Source of the DNA: Rubripirellula obstinata | GTDB lineage: Bacteria; Planctomycetota; Planctomycetia; Pirellulales; Pirellulaceae | Assembly: GCF_001642955.1 (NCBI RefSeq) | Contig: NZ_LWSK01000021.1 | Span: 1 to 64,000, forward strand | Length of the DNA stretch: 64,000 nt | Direction: 5' to 3' | In this document: positions 8,503 to 17,271 of the stretch, one piece after another | Layout: each line of letters begins with the position of its first letter | Numbering within the stretch: the first letter of the stretch is position 1 | Translations under genes and position numbers: made by a program | Notes under the pieces: model-generated | What the model was told of the DNA's origin: nothing | The model's database searches: none | What the model saw: only the letters and a program-made list of their open reading frames with translations

Positions 8503-9492
8503 TTGCAAGATCTCATCTCCGAAATCCAAGCCGCTTGGCCGCCTGAGCGATTCCAGGGCGTTGGCGTGGTGGTCGGAATCAGCGGCGGTGCCGACAGCAC
8601 CGCGCTGCTCATTTCGCTCGCGCGGATGATGGCGGATCTGCATCAACAGAATCGCCACGCCGGTTTCCTGATCGCAGCCCACTTCAATCACGGATTGCGA
8701 GGTCCAGAATCAGATGCGGACCAGCAGTTTTCATCAGAACTCGCCGAGCAATGGGGCATCCAGTTCGTCTCAGCAAGATCGACGCAGCCCTGCCAAGACG
8801 AAGCGACGATGAGTGCCCAGCGAATGGAGTTCTTGATCGATACCGCAAAACAAAACGGCGCTCGCTACATCGCTCTTGCACATTCCCTTGACGACAACGT
8901 CGAAACCGTGCTGCACCAATTGATGCGAGGCACCGGACCGGCGGGGCTGTGCGGAATCGGCGGAACTCGCAGCGTCGATGACGATCTGGTTCTCGTCCGA
9001 CCGATGCTGAGGATCTCACGCGATCGCATCCGAGCCGCGTTGCAGGAAGCCGGGCAACCGTGGCGAGAAGATTCGTCCAACGCCAGCGTCCAATACAGCC
9101 GCAACTGGATCCGCCACGAACTGATCCCGCTAATCCAAACCCGCTATCCCGCCGCCGTGCCAGCGATCGATCGCGCGATCCAAGGCCAGAAAACATGGCG
9201 GACGACCATCGACGCCCACGCTGAAAACTGGATCCAGCAGCATCAATTGGCAACATCGCCTGCGACGTTCCGGCGAGACACCAATACCGACGCGGCCATC
9301 CTGATCGCGGCGATGCAACGGCACTGGAAAGAATCGGGCTGGCCGCGAGGATCGATGACACGCGACCACTGGCAGCGGTTGGCGAAGGCGTTTCAGGGGA
9401 AGGAGAAAACCGTACCCCGATTTGATCTTCCCGGCGGCGTTGAGGTCCAGGTTTTAGACGATCAGGTCATTCTGCGTGATTCGACCAACTGA
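8503..9492 (+). CDS. tilS: tRNA(Ile)-lysidine synthase
   Basis: A 329-aa enzyme that would use ATP and lysine to convert C34 of the CAU-anticodon tRNA-Ile to lysidine. The PP-loop motif SGGADS is at residues 27-32, followed by AAHFNHGLRG, IALAHSLDDNVET and MRGTGPAGLCG, all typical of TilS; the C-terminal part is short. The start is uncertain. In this frame a TGA lies at 8488-8490, and the first usable codon is TTG at 8503. An ATG at 8487 with a well-placed AAAAGG lies one base out of frame; removing one A from the AAA at 8490-8492 would give MKTSHLQDL joined to tilS. A TTG start or a one-base error at the start are both possible. Confidence 0.93.
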   Translation: MQDLISEIQAAWPPERFQGVGVVVGISGGADSTALLISLARMMADLHQQNRHAGFLIAAHFNHGLRGPESDADQQFSSELAEQWGIQFVSARSTQPCQDEATMSAQRMEFLIDTAKQNGARYIALAHSLDDNVETVLHQLMRGTGPAGLCGIGGTRSVDDDLVLVRPMLRISRDRIRAALQEAGQPWREDSSNASVQYSRNWIRHELIPLIQTRYPAAVPAIDRAIQGQKTWRTTIDAHAENWIQQHQLATSPATFRRDTNTDAAILIAAMQRHWKESGWPRGSMTRDHWQRLAKAFQGKEKTVPRFDLPGGVEVQVLDDQVILRDSTN

Positions 9493-9534
9493 ATCCCAAC
9501 CGCAATGGTCACGCGGCTAAACGAACTAATCCGT

Positions 9535-9567
9535 GTTCAGTCCATCCTTGGCTGTACCCGACTGAAC
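9535..9567 (+). terminator. Weak hairpin after tilS
   Basis: GTTCAGTC at 9535-9542 and GACTGAAC at 9560-9567 form a perfect 8-bp stem with a 17-nt loop, 43 bases past the tilS stop. No T tract follows. A terminator role is only a positional guess. Confidence 0.25.
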
Positions 9568-9745
9568 CCTGGCGGGCCCAGCTACGAAAGATTTTCGCAA
9601 CCTGGGAAGTTGTTTTGGGATCGTTCCTTAACCGACAAGAACTCGAATCGGCCTGAAGTTTGCTAGGCTGTTATGATCGACAATGATCTGCCAAATTGGC
9701 AATGCAAAACAACGAACTTCAAACTTACTCGCTGAAAAGACTTCT

Positions 9746-10717
9746 GTGGCTGAAGACCTCTATCAAACCCTGGGCGTAGACCGATCGGCGTCGAAAGACG
9801 AGATCAAGAAAGCACATCGCAAACTGGCGAACAAGCTGCACCCGGACAAGAACCCTGACGACAAAGCTTCGCATGACAAGTTCAAGCGAGTCCAGGAAGC
9901 CTACGATGTTCTAAGCGACGAGGAAAAACGTGCCGCGTATGATCGCTACGGATCCGATTTCGAGAAGATTCGCGGCGGTGGATTCAATCCCAATGCAGGC
10001 GGATCGCCTGGTTTCGACGGCTTAGACTTGGAACAAATCTTTGGCGGTCGCGGCGGCGGTGGCGGGAACGCGCAATTCGATGGCTTTGGCGATTTCTTTG
10101 AACAAATGATGGGCGGTGGTGCTGGCGGCCCATCCGCCGGTGGGCGGCGCAGACGCTCACCCGCGCCGCCGGCACGCGGCAGCAACGTTCGACACGAATT
10201 GGAAATCCCGCTGGAGATCGCCGTCCGTGGCGGAAAGACCGAGTTCTACGTGCAAACCGGTTCTGCCAACGAGAAGATCGCCGTCAACATTCCCGCTGGC
10301 GTCAAAACTGGCTCGAAAATTCGACTTCGCGAACGAGGCGGACCTTCACCCAACGGAGGCCCCACCGGCGACCTGATCCTATTGCTGAAAGTGTCCGACC
10401 ATCCGTACTTCAAACGTTCCGGCGGAAACCTGCAAATCGACTTGCCGGTCACGATCGGTGAAGCCGTCTTGGGCGCAAAAGTGGACGTGCCGACTCCGGC
10501 CGGAACCGTCACCATGACCATCCCGCCAGGCACCAGCAGCGGCAAGCGTTTGCGATTAAAAGGTCAGGGCGTCGGAAGCACCGACGGTTCCGCAGGCGAC
10601 TTGATCGTCAACGTGCAGATCCAAACGCCGGAGACAATCGACGACGACTCAAAAGAACTGATCCAAAAATTTGCAGACAAAAATCAGGATGATGTTCGTC
10701 AGGGCATCGCGTTCTGA
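9746..10717 (+). CDS. DnaJ-like co-chaperone without zinc finger (CbpA type)
   Basis: A 323-aa J-domain protein that would stimulate DnaK ATPase. The J domain is at the N-terminus ([15 protein letters not shown], with HPD in KLHPDKNP), then comes a Gly-rich region ([14 protein letters not shown]), then the two beta-barrel client-binding domains ([10 protein letters not shown] to [23 protein letters not shown]). The CxxCxGxG zinc repeats of true DnaJ are absent, so it is CbpA/DnaJ-class-B-like. The GTG at 9746 is chosen because J domains normally begin a few residues after the start; an in-frame ATG at 9683 would add 21 unrelated residues, and a TATGAT (9672-9677) that could be a -10 box lies almost on it. 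The gene is five bases upstream of rnpA. Confidence 0.88.
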   Translation: MAEDLYQTLGVDRSASKDEIKKAHRKLANKLHPDKNPDDKASHDKFKRVQEAYDVLSDEEKRAAYDRYGSDFEKIRGGGFNPNAGGSPGFDGLDLEQIFGGRGGGGGNAQFDGFGDFFEQMMGGGAGGPSAGGRRRRSPAPPARGSNVRHELEIPLEIAVRGGKTEFYVQTGSANEKIAVNIPAGVKTGSKIRLRERGGPSPNGGPTGDLILLLKVSDHPYFKRSGGNLQIDLPVTIGEAVLGAKVDVPTPAGTVTMTIPPGTSSGKRLRLKGQGVGSTDGSAGDLIVNVQIQTPETIDDDSKELIQKFADKNQDDVRQGIAF

Positions 10718-10722
10718 TCGCC

Positions 10723-11073
10723 ATGGCGTCTTACGGATTCAGCAAAGCCGTCCGAGTCAAACGCGGTGCCGAATTCACCTTTGCACTGCGGCGAGGCCAA
10801 TGCGCCGCCGACGGAGTGCTGGTGTTGTTCGCGGTCCCAAGTCAGCCCGATGCACCGGCACGACTTGGGATCACCATCCCCAAGAAAACAGGCAACGCAG
10901 TCGTTCGCAATCGTTGGAAACGTTTGATCCGGGAATCGTTCCGAACTCAAATCGAACAAATCCCAATCGGCCACGACTACATCATCAGGCCAAAAAAAAA
11001 CGCGACCCTCAACTGGATCGCGGTTCAAAAATCGGTGCCGAAATTAGCGTGCAAGGCGACAAAAAATACTTAA
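10723..11073 (+). CDS. rnpA: Ribonuclease P protein component
   Basis: A 116-aa basic protein that helps the RNase P RNA cut 5' leaders from pre-tRNAs. It has the expected FSK..R..RGAEF opening and the signature RNRWKRLIRESFR within GNAVVRNRWKRL, and the normal small size. It starts five bases after the DnaJ-like gene, so the two are probably co-transcribed. In most bacteria rnpA is next to rpmH and dnaA; no rpmH is found beside it here, which is an atypical arrangement. The next gene is convergent, 71 bases away. Confidence 0.9.
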   Translation: MASYGFSKAVRVKRGAEFTFALRRGQCAADGVLVLFAVPSQPDAPARLGITIPKKTGNAVVRNRWKRLIRESFRTQIEQIPIGHDYIIRPKKNATLNWIAVQKSVPKLACKATKNT

Positions 11074-11144
11074 CAATTGTCGCCGAGATTGTCCCAACCT
11101 CGCTATCGAAACCCAAGCGTGAGACCAGCTCGGCTACGCTAAAA

Positions 11145-12305
11145 CTAAGCCGCTGCTTTCGCACTACCCGCGAAAAAACTCTTCAGCGTTTCCACCACTC
11201 GGTTTTGCTCTTCTTCGCGTAGTCCTGGGAAGACCGGCAGGTTCAGAATTTCGTCGCAAGCCGATCGCGTTTCAGGAAGCTTCGACGAATCGAAATTCAG
11301 ATCCTCGTAACACTCTTGTTCGTGAACGGGAATCGGATAGTAGATCTCGCTGCCGACACCGTGCTCGGACATGTGAGCTCGCAAGTCATCGCGGCGACCG
11401 CCCTTGATGCGAACTGCATACTGATTCCAAACGTGGAATGCCGCTGGATCTTCATAAGGCAGAACCATTTGATCGTCGCCAACCAAACCCGCATCGGAGA
11501 GCATTCGGCCGTATCGACTCGCCACTAACTGCCGAGATTCAACCGCTTCGGGCAGATGCTTGAACTTGACGCGAAGCACGGCGGCTTGGAACGTGTCCAA
11601 ACGACTGTTGATGCCAACGACTTGGTGATGATAACGAGGACGCATGCCATGACCGGCAAACAAACGAAGCCGGTCAGCCATCGCTGGATCCACCGACGTC
11701 AGCATTCCGCCGTCGCCCATGCCGCCAAGATTCTTGGTCGGATAAAAGCTGAAGCAACCGACCAATCCCCAACTACCTGCGGGGCGCGAATGATAGGCCG
11801 CGCCGATCGCTTGAGCTGCGTCTTCGACAACGATCAAGTCATGGGTGCAGGCGATTTGGCAGATGCGGTCGATTTCAGCACACTGACCAAACAAGTGAAC
11901 CGGAATGATCGCCTTGGTAGCCGGCGTGATCGCTTCTTCGATCTTCTCGGCATCGATATTGAATGTGTCAGGTCGAATGTCAACAAAGACTGGTGTTGCA
12001 CCCAATCGAGTGATGCAACTGACCGACGCAAAGAAAGTAAAACTCGGAACGATGACCTCATCACCCGGTCCGATGCCGATCGCCATCAACGCCAGCAACA
12101 GTGCGTCGCTTCCTGACGCACATCCGACTGCGTTTTCGACTTGGCTGTAACCGGCAACTTCGCGTTCCAGTTCAACGACATCCGGCCCAAAAAGAAACCG
12201 GCCGCTATCGACGACACCGGTTAGAGCTTCGATAAATTCATCGCGGTAGGGCTGATTATCGCGATTGATGTCCAATAGAGGGACATTTTGTGTTGGCTGT
12301 GCCAT
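11145..12305 (-). CDS. DegT/DnrJ/EryC1/StrS-family sugar aminotransferase
   Basis: A 386-aa PLP enzyme of the family that transaminates nucleotide-linked keto-sugars for surface polysaccharides. The PLP lysine is Lys191 in SFYPTKNLGGMGDGG; EDAAQA (Asp162) and GSDALLLAL support the fold-type I assignment. The C-terminal half contains FHVWNQYAVR and GSEIYYPIPVH, both typical of the family. The start at 12305 (MAQPTQ) is chosen because the family core begins shortly after; the frame is open to 12398 with another ATG at 12338. It stands alone without other sugar-pathway genes, so the exact substrate cannot be told. It ends convergently with rnpA. Confidence 0.9.
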   Translation of the reverse strand: MAQPTQNVPLLDINRDNQPYRDEFIEALTGVVDSGRFLFGPDVVELEREVAGYSQVENAVGCASGSDALLLALMAIGIGPGDEVIVPSFTFFASVSCITRLGATPVFVDIRPDTFNIDAEKIEEAITPATKAIIPVHLFGQCAEIDRICQIACTHDLIVVEDAAQAIGAAYHSRPAGSWGLVGCFSFYPTKNLGGMGDGGMLTSVDPAMADRLRLFAGHGMRPRYHHQVVGINSRLDTFQAAVLRVKFKHLPEAVESRQLVASRYGRMLSDAGLVGDDQMVLPYEDPAAFHVWNQYAVRIKGGRRDDLRAHMSEHGVGSEIYYPIPVHEQECYEDLNFDSSKLPETRSACDEILNLPVFPGLREEEQNRVVETLKSFFAGSAKAAA

Positions 12306-12514
12306 CCTGGCGACCTTGTTTTTGGCTTTCAAAATCATGTTTGCGGAAACAACTGCAAACCTAACCCAGAAATAGCCCCATCGCGTCCCGCCAGTCAAGA
12401 TCAGTCACCTTGAAAACTAAAATGGATTTGAATCAGAGTGGGTCAGCTTGCCTGTTGGGTCACCCTCTGCCAAGCTTTTAGAAACCACCTACGTCCCAAT
12501 ACGTAAGAAAGTCG

Positions 12515-15022
12515 ATGCTGCAACGTGGCCAAAAATTTGTTCCGGGATATCGTCTTACAGAATTCCTGGGGCGAGGTCAGTTTGGTGAAGTGTGGAGGGC
12601 GAGTGCTCCGGGGGGAGTCTGGACGGCTGTAAAGTTCATCGATCTTTCGCGAGGTGAAGGGCAAAAAGAGTTTCGGGCGATCAAGAGAATCAAGGAAATT
12701 GATCACCCAAACTTGATGAATATCACGGCGATTTGGCTGCTCGATGATTCGGGTAACGTGATTCCTGATAATCCCGAACTCAGCGATGACACCGTCGATA
12801 TCGATAGCATCATTGACGACAATCCCTCTCTGCTTGCTCCCAAGAACCCAGCGACTTTGGTTGTAGCGATGCCACTGGGTGGAAAAAGTCTGCTGGACAG
12901 GATGAAGGAACTTGAAAAGGCAAACCGAACGGGCATCCCTCTTGATGAACTTCTTCCGTACATGGAAGACTGTGCGAAAGGTCTCGACTTTTTGAACGCC
13001 CCACAACATGATCTGGGCGAGGGCAAAGTTTCGATTCAGCACTGCGACATTAAGCCCGCCAACATCGTGACGATTGGTGGGAGTGCAGTGATCTGTGACT
13101 TGGGTCTTGCGAAGCTTTTGCAACACCGGCAGGTGGAAGCGACCGAGGCTGCGGCGGGCACCGTGGGTTACATGTCGCCCGAAGCGATTCGTGGGAAATC
13201 CAGTTCGAACAGCGATCAGTATTCTCTCGCTGTCACCTACTATCACCTCAGAACAGGGGTGCTGCCGATCCAGGGCACGTCAATGTTCGAGGCGATCACT
13301 GCGCATCGCGAGGGAAAGCTCACGTTTGACAAGGTTGGACAAGCAGAGCAAGACGTGCTGCGTCATGCAACCAAGTTGCATTGGGAACATCGTTATCCCA
13401 GTTGCAGGGCATTTGTCGATGCGCTGCGTGAGTCATTTCGTGAACAACCCGCGTCCGCAGTCAACGACGCAGCCGACTGTATTTTTGACACGACTGAGTT
13501 GGCCAACGAACAGACAATGAACGAAGTGGCCGCACTTCCGACAACGCCAGAAGCGAATGCGGTGTTGGGATCAGACACCGCCTTAGAAGCACTACCTTCT
13601 ACACCAACGAAAGCTCATGCTGCGAAGAAAACTTCGGAATATCGGATGTGGCGATGGATTGCGGCTGTCGCTGTAACGGTGCTTTGCGCCGGAGGCGTCT
13701 GGTTGAAAATGAGTGGAACTAAAGAAGAGGCAATCCAAGAAAGAACTGCAACACTCGAATCAGCGATTGAGGCCATTCCTCGTGATCTTATTGAGGCACG
13801 CCGGCTATTCGCCAGTGTTCTTTCAGAAGACTCTTCGATCGGGAACCTTACGCCAATCGTTCTGGACGGGTTTCGACGCAACGTTGTTCATCTTTGGAAC
13901 CCCGCTCCGGATACGTTGATTGCGTTTGCGTTCGAGAATGCGCCAGCAATCGTTTCTTTGAAAGATTCCAAGATAGCCTTAAAGGCTCAGGCATTGGCCC
14001 CGTTCGATTCAGTTTTGTTCAATCCGAATGCAGTTGACTGTTTCCAGTCCTGGGTTGCGGCCGGGCATGGAACCTCCGTTCGCATCTGGGACGCTGGACG
14101 CGCAACTGCCGATCCAGCGTTGTTCGTAGAGCTTGATCCGTTCAAGGAAGAGGTGACTGCTGTTGCTCTGGGCGCGTGCTCTGGTGACGCGATTCTGGCA
14201 GTCGGCTCGGCGTCGGGAAAAATCCATCTTTTCGTTCATGTATCGGGCAAGTGGAACCGGTTGGTCGATTGGCCGATTGGCAATGAAATCAAAATGCTTT
14301 CGTGGGATCCTTCGGGGCAATACTTGTCGACCTTAGACATTGAAGGCAATGCATCGATCTACAAGGTCGAACACTTGATGGCACATCACGACGACGGAAC
14401 GCCGCAAACGTTTTACAAGAATCCGGCCGCAAACGTGCGTCAGTTGCACTGGGGCCCAAACACCAACGTCCCAGCGTTGGGTGTTGTCCATTCAGGTGGA
14501 AGCGTGACGATGGTACGAATGGGCGAATCGCCAGAACAAGTCTTTCGAGAGTCTGTTGGAATCAACGGGTCAGAAATTGAATGTGGGCAAGTGCTCATTA
14601 ATGGATCGCAACTAGCAATGGTCGTGGGGCTCGAAGATGGATCTCTCTTGGACGTCGGCAAAGCGAGTGTGAAGCAAACAACATTTTCCAATCAATCGAT
14701 TTCTTCGTTAGATGTCACCGATGATGGGAACTGGATTGCTGCCGGATCCATTGATGGGAACCTGTTGTTCACCAAACGTGAATTGCTTGGGCAATATGCA
14801 GCGGTGGCGAAAGACGATGGTTCTGAATACTCGATCGAGTTTGTCAAAATAATCGAGCCAAGCAATCTTGTTGTCGCCGGGTGCAGCGACGGAACGATCC
14901 GAGGGTGGTCTTTGGACCTGTTAAAGTTGTTCGGAATCACTCATCGCGATACGACACTGCAAAAGATCGAAGACGTTAATCCTGAACCGCCTAAATCTCC
15001 GTCCATAAACTCGAGAACCTAA
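12515..15022 (+). CDS. Transmembrane Ser/Thr protein kinase with beta-propeller-like C-terminus
   Basis: An 835-aa membrane protein. Residues about 10-310 form a protein-kinase domain: glycine loop GRGQFG (19-24), AVK lysine at 40, an acidic insert around 80-110, a catalytic loop reading HCDIKPAN (176-183), DLG (195-197) and SPE (221-223). HRD is thus HCD (a non-RD kinase) and DFG is DLG, but the catalytic Asp and the metal Asp remain. One membrane helix lies at about 380-400 (WIAAVAVTVLCAGGVW). The outer half, about 430-820, has WD-like blades (VRIWDAGR, LSWDPSGQYLSTLD, IRGWSLD), probably a periplasmic propeller for sensing or binding. It converges with the vWA gene seven bases away; the caspase-like gene beyond suggests one signalling cluster. 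The substrate is unknown. Confidence 0.88.
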   Translation: MLQRGQKFVPGYRLTEFLGRGQFGEVWRASAPGGVWTAVKFIDLSRGEGQKEFRAIKRIKEIDHPNLMNITAIWLLDDSGNVIPDNPELSDDTVDIDSIIDDNPSLLAPKNPATLVVAMPLGGKSLLDRMKELEKANRTGIPLDELLPYMEDCAKGLDFLNAPQHDLGEGKVSIQHCDIKPANIVTIGGSAVICDLGLAKLLQHRQVEATEAAAGTVGYMSPEAIRGKSSSNSDQYSLAVTYYHLRTGVLPIQGTSMFEAITAHREGKLTFDKVGQAEQDVLRHATKLHWEHRYPSCRAFVDALRESFREQPASAVNDAADCIFDTTELANEQTMNEVAALPTTPEANAVLGSDTALEALPSTPTKAHAAKKTSEYRMWRWIAAVAVTVLCAGGVWLKMSGTKEEAIQERTATLESAIEAIPRDLIEARRLFASVLSEDSSIGNLTPIVLDGFRRNVVHLWNPAPDTLIAFAFENAPAIVSLKDSKIALKAQALAPFDSVLFNPNAVDCFQSWVAAGHGTSVRIWDAGRATADPALFVELDPFKEEVTAVALGACSGDAILAVGSASGKIHLFVHVSGKWNRLVDWPIGNEIKMLSWDPSGQYLSTLDIEGNASIYKVEHLMAHHDDGTPQTFYKNPAANVRQLHWGPNTNVPALGVVHSGGSVTMVRMGESPEQVFRESVGINGSEIECGQVLINGSQLAMVVGLEDGSLLDVGKASVKQTTFSNQSISSLDVTDDGNWIAAGSIDGNLLFTKRELLGQYAAVAKDDGSEYSIEFVKIIEPSNLVVAGCSDGTIRGWSLDLLKLFGITHRDTTLQKIEDVNPEPPKSPSINSRT

Positions 15023-15029
15023 AGCACTC

Positions 15030-17135
15030 TCAAAAATTGTTGGACGATGCTTCCGGAACCAGCATTTCCAACGTCTGGTTGGTTTGTGGCAGAAAATCGA
15101 ACTCCGTTTTCTGCGACGTTTCGTTCCACATCAGCCATTGTTTCAATTGTGATGCTTGAGGTGAGTCGGGCCAATTCGCAAGAATTTGGATCACATGTTC
15201 GCGTGCTTTTTTCAGATCCACTGATGTCTCGGGAACTCCCCAGTCACCCGATCGAATTCCGCTTAGCATCCAATGACCTCGGAGCTGCGTTGAGAGTGGG
15301 TTCGTGACCCGTGTCATTTGTTCGTAGGAATCGATGGCCTTTTTTAAGTCGCCAGAGATCAAAAGAGAATGATCCGCACGGATTTCCAATCGAAGCGGTT
15401 TGGACCTTATCTTCGAAGCGTGACGATTGGCCATGCGAAGAGAAGTTTTGAAAGTGGCTCTGGCTTCTTCCGCTGGCCCCGTTTCGTTATTGCGAAAATA
15501 GATGGAGGCGAGGTTAAAAGACGCATTGGCGGCGAGCCAATGGGCCAGAGGATTTTCGGGTTCGGCATCGATCGCCGACTCCGCTGCTGTCTTTGCTGAA
15601 ATCAGCAAAGGCAGTGATTCAGGATCACCCGCCGACAATGCCAACGCTTGTTCCAACGCTTCGATCGAGGTCAGCAGATCATCTCGTGTCGCGCTGTCAT
15701 TAGCGATAGACTCGGACAGGATCGCTCTTTCGTCCATTGTCGCGACACGCCTTGCAAGTTCACACAATGGCTCTTGATCCCATTTGCTATTGGCTGCCGC
15801 CGTCAATAGAACGTCGGCCGTCTGTTCAGAATTGCCGTCCAATGAGACCTGAATGATGGCTTCTCCATCGACTCGTCGGTAGGCGGCTGTGGTGATTTGG
15901 GACGTGTTTGGTAGCGATCCCCAAAGCAGGTAATCAACATCCATCCGGCTAGCCAAACCTTGCACGGTGGCATCGTCATCCGAAAAACCTCTTTCTCGTA
16001 GCTGCTGCAATCGTCGCCGAATGTCCATGGTGCTGGCGACCTTCACACCGGGCAGTTGGCTCATCTGACGTTTGATCGCCGTCGCGACTTGCACTGTCTT
16101 TCTGGTGGGATCAAAGGACATTGATTGAAACGGCTCGTGAGGAACGATAGCCATCTTGATAAGTCGCCGGGAACCTTCATCACCGGCTTGATTGCCATTC
16201 GCTTTAGTACTGCGTGCTGCCATCTGCAAATCGGCTCCGTTGATTGGCTTGATCTTGGCGTAATCCGTCGTCCCTCGACCAGCCGCTTCCACCAACGATT
16301 TCTGTATTTCAGGATACGACAAATCCAGCATGATCCCACCCGTGTCTGACGACAAACGATTCATGAAATCTCTCGTCTGATCGATCACTGTGGAATAACT
16401 AGCTTCGGTCTTATCGTCACTGGTGCAAAGCACGCAGTTGATCTCGATCCCTTTTTGCGCCGCCATGTTGGTTAGCACGTCATCGCTGTAGCGACGTTTT
16501 GAAGATGGGGAATCCGCGTTCGCTTTTGTCGATTGATAGGGTGGTGCGTCACCAAACATCAGAATCCATTTTGACACTTCTGGATTGTCCGACCACGGCA
16601 GTTGATTGATCGCCCGGTAGATCCCCAGGTCGGGTAGCTCGTAGAAAAAGGGAGCACCTGATTCCGGTGTCAATTTCTCGACGGCAGCAACAATGGTGTC
16701 GGCATCATTGGTGAATCGATCTAGCAACATCGTGACTTCACCGCTTGGTGATCCATGATCGCGATAGACGACAATGGCCGCTCGGACACCATCCCCACGA
16801 AAGCGTTTCAAATCATCGATCATTTGCCGAATCGATTTTTGAACGCCTGCAATTTCGGACGACATCGAATCGGTTCCGTCGATGACCAGTGCGATTTCTA
16901 GTTCACCGCTGCCAGCAGCCTTGTCAAGAAAGTTGCGCTGCAACAGCCCCATTGTTTTCCTTCGCGGAGCCTCCGTCGGGGAGAAAATCGTTTGCAACGC
17001 GCCAGAGACGGGAGCAGGTGTTGCGACACCACCTGCGGTGTCCGATTCATCCGCCAATGTATCGAAATGGAACAGCGAGCAAACCAGAAAGACAATGCAA
17101 AACTGAAACGTGCGTTTTGGTGGTGAGTATGGCAT
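15030..17135 (-). CDS. Secreted von Willebrand factor A domain protein
   Basis: A 701-aa exported protein. A signal peptide precedes DESDTAGG (hydrophobic FQFCIVFLVCSLF). The vWA domain occupies about residues 75-300; its metal-ion-adhesion motif is DGTDSMSSE (usual DxSxS), with further elements VVYRDHG and LMFGDAPPY. The middle (about 330-460) resembles the TolB/FlgO-like segment found with periplasmic regulators (ASRMDVDYLLWGSL), and the C-terminal 200 residues are helical and TPR-like (NPLAHWLAANASFNLASIYF). The ATG at 17135 is chosen because it gives a clean signal peptide; the frame stays open to 17204. The gene is divergent from the caspase-like gene with 136 bases between and convergent with the kinase, suggesting a shared process. 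Function unknown. Confidence 0.82.
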   Translation of the reverse strand: MPYSPPKRTFQFCIVFLVCSLFHFDTLADESDTAGGVATPAPVSGALQTIFSPTEAPRRKTMGLLQRNFLDKAAGSGELEIALVIDGTDSMSSEIAGVQKSIRQMIDDLKRFRGDGVRAAIVVYRDHGSPSGEVTMLLDRFTNDADTIVAAVEKLTPESGAPFFYELPDLGIYRAINQLPWSDNPEVSKWILMFGDAPPYQSTKANADSPSSKRRYSDDVLTNMAAQKGIEINCVLCTSDDKTEASYSTVIDQTRDFMNRLSSDTGGIMLDLSYPEIQKSLVEAAGRGTTDYAKIKPINGADLQMAARSTKANGNQAGDEGSRRLIKMAIVPHEPFQSMSFDPTRKTVQVATAIKRQMSQLPGVKVASTMDIRRRLQQLRERGFSDDDATVQGLASRMDVDYLLWGSLPNTSQITTAAYRRVDGEAIIQVSLDGNSEQTADVLLTAAANSKWDQEPLCELARRVATMDERAILSESIANDSATRDDLLTSIEALEQALALSAGDPESLPLLISAKTAAESAIDAEPENPLAHWLAANASFNLASIYFRNNETGPAEEARATFKTSLRMANRHASKIRSKPLRLEIRADHSLLISGDLKKAIDSYEQMTRVTNPLSTQLRGHWMLSGIRSGDWGVPETSVDLKKAREHVIQILANWPDSPQASQLKQWLMWNETSQKTEFDFLPQTNQTLEMLVPEASSNNF

Positions 17136-17271
17136 ATCGTCCGCTACCAACGTGTGATGCGTGGAAATGGCGAGTTTTGGGAACAGCGACGGAAACGTTT
17201 CCAACAGTTGTTATCATAGTCTTTAGGTTTCGTCTTTTGTTGAGGATCTCGAATCAGGCAGGCACCAATCC

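Noticed and set aside
8041-8691. 216-aa minus-strand ORF over the rny leader and tilS start
   Set aside because: It overlaps tilS antisense and the end of rny; its sequence has no recognisable family and arises from the open frame opposite conserved genes.
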